Assembly (NCBI GenBank): GCA_965651135.1
Contig: CBFGRJ010000288.1
Span: 1 to 9,598, forward strand
Direction: 5' to 3'
Source: JAICQQ01 sp965651135
GTDB taxonomy: Bacteria; Myxococcota_A; Polyangia; Polyangiales; Polyangiaceae
DNA: 9,598 nucleotides
The first letter of the stretch is position 1, and each line of letters starts with the position of its first letter. This document shows positions 5,319-9,598 of this stretch, one piece after another. Under the pieces are notes generated by a model. It saw only the letters and a program-made list of their open reading frames with translations, ran no database searches and was not told the origin of the DNA. A program made the position numbers and the translations under genes.

Positions 5319-6244
5319 AACTGCGCGCCGTATATCTTGGCTTCATGATGACCGGCGTGGGTGTGAGCGGCGCTTTCGATCACGCGCGCGCGGCTGAGAC
5401 CTTTGGCGTCGACGTGCCCGCGCCAACGCCGCCTGCCACGACCGGTACCGAACAGTCCGTGGTAGCGCGCTTTTGGGAGCTCGGGCGAACCCGGCCATTC
5501 TTGGCAGCTACCGTCGAAGCCGGCATTGTCTACTTGAAGCCCCAATTCGCCGCGGGCTATGGGCGTCCACACTGGTCCTGGCTAGGCGTAGAAGCCTATC
5601 CCTCGGTCGGGCTTGGAGGCCTCGGCCATTACACGGGCCTCAGGGCGTCGTTGCCATGGCTCAGCTTGAGAGCGGGTAGTCGTTACTTTTATCCCTATTC
5701 GCACCCGCTGCTGCGGCCGCGCGATCGTTTCACACAGACTCATCTCGATCTGGTCGGAGGCCCGGCGGGTGACTACGTGGCCTACGAAGCCGAAGCAGCT
5801 GCGGCCACCGGGCTCGGACATGGCAGCGTGTTTGCGGTGTTGACTGGCATGCGAACGGCTTTGGTTCCCGACGGGTACTACCTGTACGAAGAGAGCCTGA
5901 AGGTCGTGATGGCCCCACCCCATGTCTGGCGCGCACGCGCCGGATACCTGCTGGCGTTCGGCGAAAATGGCGCCATCCGCTTGGGTGCTGCCGCGGAGGT
6001 CATCGGCTTGCCAGGCCGCGACGAGTTCGTGGTCCGGGGCGGATTACTCGCGTCCGTGTTGATCGACGCCCAGTTGGAGGCGCAGGCGTCGCTGATTCCC
6101 GTCCTGCTCAGTCCCGACAGTCTCGGGCTCGCGGGCAGCGACTTCGGTCAGCTCGGGATCCGCTATCGGTGGGCCACCGATGCCAAACCGGACCCACGGC
6201 GCGTCGAGCGCGCCGTCGAACGGACACGTCACGCACAGCCGTAG
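5315..6244 (+). CDS. Exported beta-strand-rich protein, probable outer-membrane beta-barrel, coupled to PAP2
   Basis: I do not recognise a named family. Read from CTG 5315 the product has 309 residues and a good signal peptide: KLRAVYLGFMMTGVGVSGAF followed by DHARA. Read from ATG 5345 the basic start is lost and the signal peptide is poor, so I prefer CTG, supported by GGAGG 6 bases upstream and a CTGA overlap with the PAP2 stop. The mature part alternates short aromatic-rich strands and polar turns (for example FLAATVEAGIVYLKPQF, LRAGSRYFYPYS, ARAGYLLAFGENGAIRLGAA, GQLGIRYRW), as expected for an outer-membrane barrel. The tail is Arg-rich and lacks a C-terminal aromatic residue, which is unusual for one. 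The overlap implies co-translation with the phosphatase, so a shared envelope role is likely. The gene ends 6 bases from a convergent gene. Confidence 0.8.
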   Translation: MKLRAVYLGFMMTGVGVSGAFDHARAAETFGVDVPAPTPPATTGTEQSVVARFWELGRTRPFLAATVEAGIVYLKPQFAAGYGRPHWSWLGVEAYPSVGLGGLGHYTGLRASLPWLSLRAGSRYFYPYSHPLLRPRDRFTQTHLDLVGGPAGDYVAYEAEAAAATGLGHGSVFAVLTGMRTALVPDGYYLYEESLKVVMAPPHVWRARAGYLLAFGENGAIRLGAAAEVIGLPGRDEFVVRGGLLASVLIDAQLEAQASLIPVLLSPDSLGLAGSDFGQLGIRYRWATDAKPDPRRVERAVERTRHAQP

Positions 6245-6250
6245 CGACTC

Positions 6251-6802
6251 TCAGCGCTTGGACACGGAGCGCTCGCCGGATTGACGGGTCTGAAGCTGAG
6301 CGAAGCGCTCGTGATGCTCCACGTCGGAGATGCTGAGCACACCGTCTGCATCGGCGTCGAGGCTGGCAAACAGATGCCGGCAGCGCTCCAATGCCTGTTG
6401 CCGCATGACTTGAGCCAGCTCCCATACCGTGAAGGCACCGTCGTCGTTCAGATCGAAGCGTGCAAAGCGAGCCGTGGACATGCGCGGCACTTCGGCACGC
6501 GTCACCTGACCATCGCCATTACTGTCGAGCTTCGGTACGCGGCGCTCGACTTGACGCAACACCTGGTACTGTACGAATCGCTTGAGCTCCAACTCACTGA
6601 CTCGGTTGTCTTCATTGGCATCTGCTGCGCGCAGCAAACGCACCGTCGCGGAGTATGGAATGGTTGAGGCCTTGGCCTTCAGTGAGATCACGGTCATCGA
6701 CTTGGCGCGCGGCGCAGATCGCTGAGCCTTTGTCTCGGCGTGGGCAGGTAGCGCCGTCAGTCCCAGGCCCGCCGACATCAGGAGTGCCAGCCGCCAGTTC
6801 AC
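6251..6802 (-). CDS. Secreted protein with four EF-hands
   Basis: This 183-residue protein starts at GTG 6802, with AAGGG 8 bases upstream; the open frame continues farther up without a ribosome binding site. Residues 1-22 form a signal peptide (NWRLALLMSAGLGL, then ALPAHA, cleavage before Glu 23). Four 12-residue calcium loops follow: DANEDNRVSELE (61-72), DSNGDGQVTRAE (93-104), DLNDDGAFTVWE (117-128) and DADADGVLSISD (149-160). Loops 1-3 end in Glu; loop 4 ends in Asp, which usually weakens or alters binding; loop 1 has Asn at the central Gly position. EF-hands of this type bind Ca2+; outside the cytoplasm such proteins act as calcium buffers, sensors or matrix proteins. It has no enzyme domain. 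It is convergent with the exported protein gene, so it is not in that operon. Confidence 0.88.
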   Translation of the reverse strand: MNWRLALLMSAGLGLTALPAHAETKAQRSAPRAKSMTVISLKAKASTIPYSATVRLLRAADANEDNRVSELELKRFVQYQVLRQVERRVPKLDSNGDGQVTRAEVPRMSTARFARFDLNDDGAFTVWELAQVMRQQALERCRHLFASLDADADGVLSISDVEHHERFAQLQTRQSGERSVSKR

Positions 6803-7044
6803 GGTTCGACCCTTTCTACGGTGAACATTGCACCGCATAGCCTGACACAAAACCCGACCGCCGGCCTTGGTCCACGGCACCGGTTGGTCTCGAAATCCCG
6901 CCATTTTCCGCCCAAACTAGCAAGATATATCCGCCAATGTAGGTGTTCTGGGCGTCCGAGCGGAGTTTGTCGGGCCCGCCGTTCTCGGCCCCGGAGCCCG
7001 GAGTGCCCTGTCGCTCCTGTGCTCTGGTGTGGCATGGTCGTCGG
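6803..7044. promoter_or_regulatory. Divergent intergenic region between the EF-hand and Ig-like lipoprotein genes
   Basis: Both flanking genes start here and read outward, so it should hold two promoters. The clearest sign is an AT-rich island at about 6903-6942 within GC-rich surroundings. It is bracketed by three CCGCC copies (6898, 6908, 6931). I cannot assign -35 and -10 boxes with confidence. Confidence 0.3.
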
Positions 7045-7716
7045 GTGACCGGATCCTTCACCCTCCGCCTGGGTCATCTGCTTGGCTCGACGCTGCTGCT
7101 CACGGGCTGTTCGTTACTGGACGCCCCGGCATCCACCGAAAAGCCCACGAGCTTTCCGGTCGTGCTCAGCATCAAGAGTGACGACAAGCCCGTAGCGGGC
7201 GCCAAGGTGCTCAACGGCAAACAGGTGCTCGGATCGACGAACGAATCGGGTAAGGTACGCCTCGAGCTGAAAGGCAAAGAGGGGGAGACGTTGCAGCTCA
7301 CCGTGCAGTGTCCGGAGGGGCTGGCCTCGCCGGAAAAGCCCATCGCCGTGGGCCTGCGTGTCATGGCTGCCGGCTCTCCCGAGCCGAGCTTTCAGAGCGA
7401 ATGCGTCCAGCTCACCCACGAAATCGTGGTTGGCGTGCGCGCGGAGCGAGGGGCAAACCTACCCGTTTTGTACTTGGACGAGGTCGTGGGGCACACCAAC
7501 AGCGAGGGCGTCGCTCACGTGAAGCTGAAGGTGGCGCCAAAAGAGCAGATCACGCTACGGCTCGACACAACCAGCAACCCTAGCCTGCGGCCTCAAAACC
7601 CAACGCTGACTTTCGTTGCGAGTGACAAGGACGAAATGGTCCTGCTCGAACAGAAATTCACGGTGCTGCAAAAGAAGGTGAGCAAACCCAAGCCAAACAT
7701 TCCGCGGCCACTCTGA
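7045..7716 (+). CDS. Lipoprotein with two Ig-like (PEGA/carboxypeptidase-regulatory-like) units
   Basis: The GTG at 7045 gives a 223-residue protein with a lipoprotein signal: TLRLGHLLGSTLLLTGC, lipobox LTGC, Cys 22. The frame is open farther upstream, but only this start places the signal at the N-terminus; the Shine-Dalgarno is weak. Two similar beta-sandwich units follow: residues 49-75 (PVAGAKVLNGKQVLGSTNES, then GKVRLEL) and 139-163 (LPVLYLDEVVGHTNSEGVAH). Each has a short strand, a Gly turn, the Thr-Asn-x-x-Gly step and a closing strand, as in PEGA or carboxypeptidase regulatory-like domains, which serve as surface adhesion or spacer modules. Cys 89 and Cys 120 may form a disulfide. The tail is basic and Pro-rich (KKVSKPKPNIPRPL). 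No enzyme motif is present. It converges on the next gene with a 13-base gap. Confidence 0.82.
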   Translation: MTGSFTLRLGHLLGSTLLLTGCSLLDAPASTEKPTSFPVVLSIKSDDKPVAGAKVLNGKQVLGSTNESGKVRLELKGKEGETLQLTVQCPEGLASPEKPIAVGLRVMAAGSPEPSFQSECVQLTHEIVVGVRAERGANLPVLYLDEVVGHTNSEGVAHVKLKVAPKEQITLRLDTTSNPSLRPQNPTLTFVASDKDEMVLLEQKFTVLQKKVSKPKPNIPRPL

Positions 7717-7729
7717 GGTGCTTGCGTGC

Positions 7730-8815
7730 TCAGTAGCAGCCCACACGCGCGCTGCTCACGGCAATGTCGTCGACGTACACCGTGCCGGTAAGGTTGGACG
7801 TCGTCGAAAACATGCCAAGCCTCACGTGGTTGACGCGAGCCGTGACTCCGGTTGAGTCGATGCTTTCGGTCGGCTCTTTGCCAGTAGAAGAGTAGGTCAA
7901 CGCCTCGCCGTTGATGTAGCTCTTGACGCTGACGCTTCCGCCACCCTGATTGACATGGGCTTCGAAACAGTACCAGCTTGCCTGCGGTAGCGGGTGGTTG
8001 CCGTCGCAACCGGTAGACTCGCCGCTACCCAGACCGATAATCGTGATCTGAGCTCCACCGTTCTGGGTGCACGGTTCTTTCGTCCGAGAGCCAAAGCGAA
8101 TCGCCGGGTCGTCGGCGGTCAGATTCGTGGCAGGCGCGAGGTCGATGGCCAGCACTTCCTTGTTGCTGAAGTCGACGTCGTTTTCCCAGTACAGGTTGGC
8201 CCGCACCCAAAACTCGTCGGCGTCGCCGAAGTTGGCCGCAATACGACATTGAGCCCAGCTAGCGTTGGTGATCTTCAGCGATTGGCTGCCACTGTAGGCC
8301 TTGTCGGCGCTCACTCCCAAATCGAAGTTACCGCTGGCGCAAGCGGCATCGTCGATACCCAGCCACTGAGCGCCCATGGGCAGGCTGCCGGCTGCAGCTG
8401 TTTCGAAGTCGTCGCAAAACAGGTCCGCACCGTCGCATGGCCCGAGCGCTGAGCCGCCCGTGGTGGTGCTCGTATCGCCGGTAGTGGTGTTTGTCGCGCC
8501 GGCGCCGCCAGCACCGCCCATCGTGGTCACCGCGGAGCCGTCAGTCGTGGCAGGCTCGCCAGTGGTCGTCACACTGGAGGTGACGGAGCTCGGCGTTCCA
8601 GTCGTGGCCGCCGCAGTGTTCGTTTGGGTATTGGTGCCACCACTCGTCGTCGCGGCACTGGCGCTGGCGGTGCTCGCGGCAGTGGTCGCGTTGGTCGCGC
8701 CCCCTGCGCTGCCAGCCGTGCTACCGCCGCCCGGCGTTGCCGCGGGGCTTTCGCCGCAAGCACAGAGGCCCAGGCACAGAAGGCCCAGGAACAAGCAAGT
8801 CAATGATGATTTCAT
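7730..8815 (-). CDS. Lipoprotein with long Thr/Ala/Gly linker and concanavalin-like jelly-roll domain
   Basis: This 361-residue protein has a lipoprotein signal (LTCLFLGLLCLGLCAC, lipidated Cys 20). Residues 22 to about 126 are a Thr/Ala/Ser/Gly/Asn linker with almost no charge, as in many myxobacterial surface lipoproteins. The C-terminal 235 residues look like a concanavalin A-like (LamG or polysaccharide-lyase-like) jelly roll: LFCDDFE (132-138), AYSGSQSLKI (173-182), FWVRANLYW (202-210), WYCFEAHVN (281-289), VKSYINGEAL (297-306) and VNHVRLGM with VYVDDIAV (328-353) as the last strands. Paired-looking cysteines are at 127, 134, 159, 190, 249, 270, 283 and 360. Whether it binds or cleaves a polysaccharide cannot be told, as I see no known catalytic set. 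ATG 8815 has no clear Shine-Dalgarno. The overall plan resembles the lipoprotein at 1176-2069, though the domains differ. Confidence 0.85.
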   Translation of the reverse strand: MKSSLTCLFLGLLCLGLCACGESPAATPGGGSTAGSAGGATNATTAASTASASAATTSGGTNTQTNTAAATTGTPSSVTSSVTTTGEPATTDGSAVTTMGGAGGAGATNTTTGDTSTTTGGSALGPCDGADLFCDDFETAAAGSLPMGAQWLGIDDAACASGNFDLGVSADKAYSGSQSLKITNASWAQCRIAANFGDADEFWVRANLYWENDVDFSNKEVLAIDLAPATNLTADDPAIRFGSRTKEPCTQNGGAQITIIGLGSGESTGCDGNHPLPQASWYCFEAHVNQGGGSVSVKSYINGEALTYSSTGKEPTESIDSTGVTARVNHVRLGMFSTTSNLTGTVYVDDIAVSSARVGCY

Positions 8816-8845
8816 ACGAAGGGCTCAATCCAGTAAAGTAACTGA

Positions 8846-8870
8846 TTTGGCGAGCCAGACACGCGCCAAA
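8846..8870. promoter_or_regulatory. Inverted repeat in the divergent lipoprotein promoter region
   Basis: TTTGGCG (8846-8852) and CGCCAAA (8864-8870) are perfect arms 11 bases apart, in the 130-base gap between two divergent lipoprotein genes. A direct repeat, GGCGAGCCAG, overlaps the left arm (8849-8858) and recurs at 8886-8895. The arrangement suits a dimeric repressor or activator site; the mRNA hairpin reading is also possible for the minus gene. Confidence 0.35.
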
Positions 8871-8945
8871 GACAGTGGCGGGACCGGCGAGCCAGCGATT
8901 TTTCTGTACTTCCGTGAAAATTGGCGTGCACACTAGAGTGGCTCG

Positions 8946-9598
<653 letters not shown>

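Noticed and set aside
8376..8936. 186-residue Val/Ala-rich plus-strand frame that looks membrane-like
   Set aside because: Its Val/Ala repeats are the antisense of the Thr/Ala linker of the minus-strand lipoprotein, not a real hydrophobic protein.

Overview
The window looks like a piece of a high-GC genome of the Myxococcota, probably near Polyangiales (Sorangium/Polyangium type). This is inferred from style: strong G/C preference at third codon positions, five lipoprotein genes in 9.6 kb, several with long Thr/Ala/Asn/Gly linkers after the lipidated cysteine, and secreted beta-sandwich, beta-barrel and EF-hand proteins of unknown role. There are no rRNA or tRNA genes, CRISPR arrays, transposases or phage genes.

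Layout. Positions 1-219 hold the end of a TPR-repeat protein. Positions 220 to about 1150 are a gene graveyard: the first part of an RNA 2'-phosphotransferase gene (kptA, + strand) is fused to the antisense of a decayed, twice-frameshifted gene of unknown family, and that gene overlaps the end of a decayed, frameshifted NUDIX gene on the minus strand. Positions 1176-3516 (minus) hold a full-length GH8-like lipoprotein related to reducing-end exo-oligoxylanases but with altered catalytic positions, followed by a lipoprotein with a probable beta-sandwich binding domain. The leader of the second gene can fold back on its own ribosome binding site. Positions 3517-4259 have no secure gene, but contain a G-rich structured block and a degenerate or very small coding frame.

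Positions 4260-6244 (plus) form a two-gene unit: a PAP2-type phosphatase and a predicted exported beta-strand-rich protein, apparently joined by a CTGA stop/start overlap with a CTG start codon. A convergent gene (6251-6802, minus) encodes a secreted protein with four EF-hands. Then come a lipoprotein with two Ig-like units (7045-7716, plus), a lipoprotein with a concanavalin-like domain (7730-8815, minus), and divergently from it a lipoprotein (8946 to the window end, plus) that ends in a Glu-Gln hexanucleotide repeat and runs off the edge.

How they work together. The GH8-like protein and its neighbour suggest surface glycan binding or sensing rather than digestion. The PAP2 and exported pair suggest envelope phospholipid or polyprenyl-phosphate work. 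Both are inferences from domain type and gene order. I see no clearly new defence or mobile system. The best leads are the GH8 pseudo-enzyme pair with its structured leader, the CTG start, and the kptA/NUDIX graveyard.
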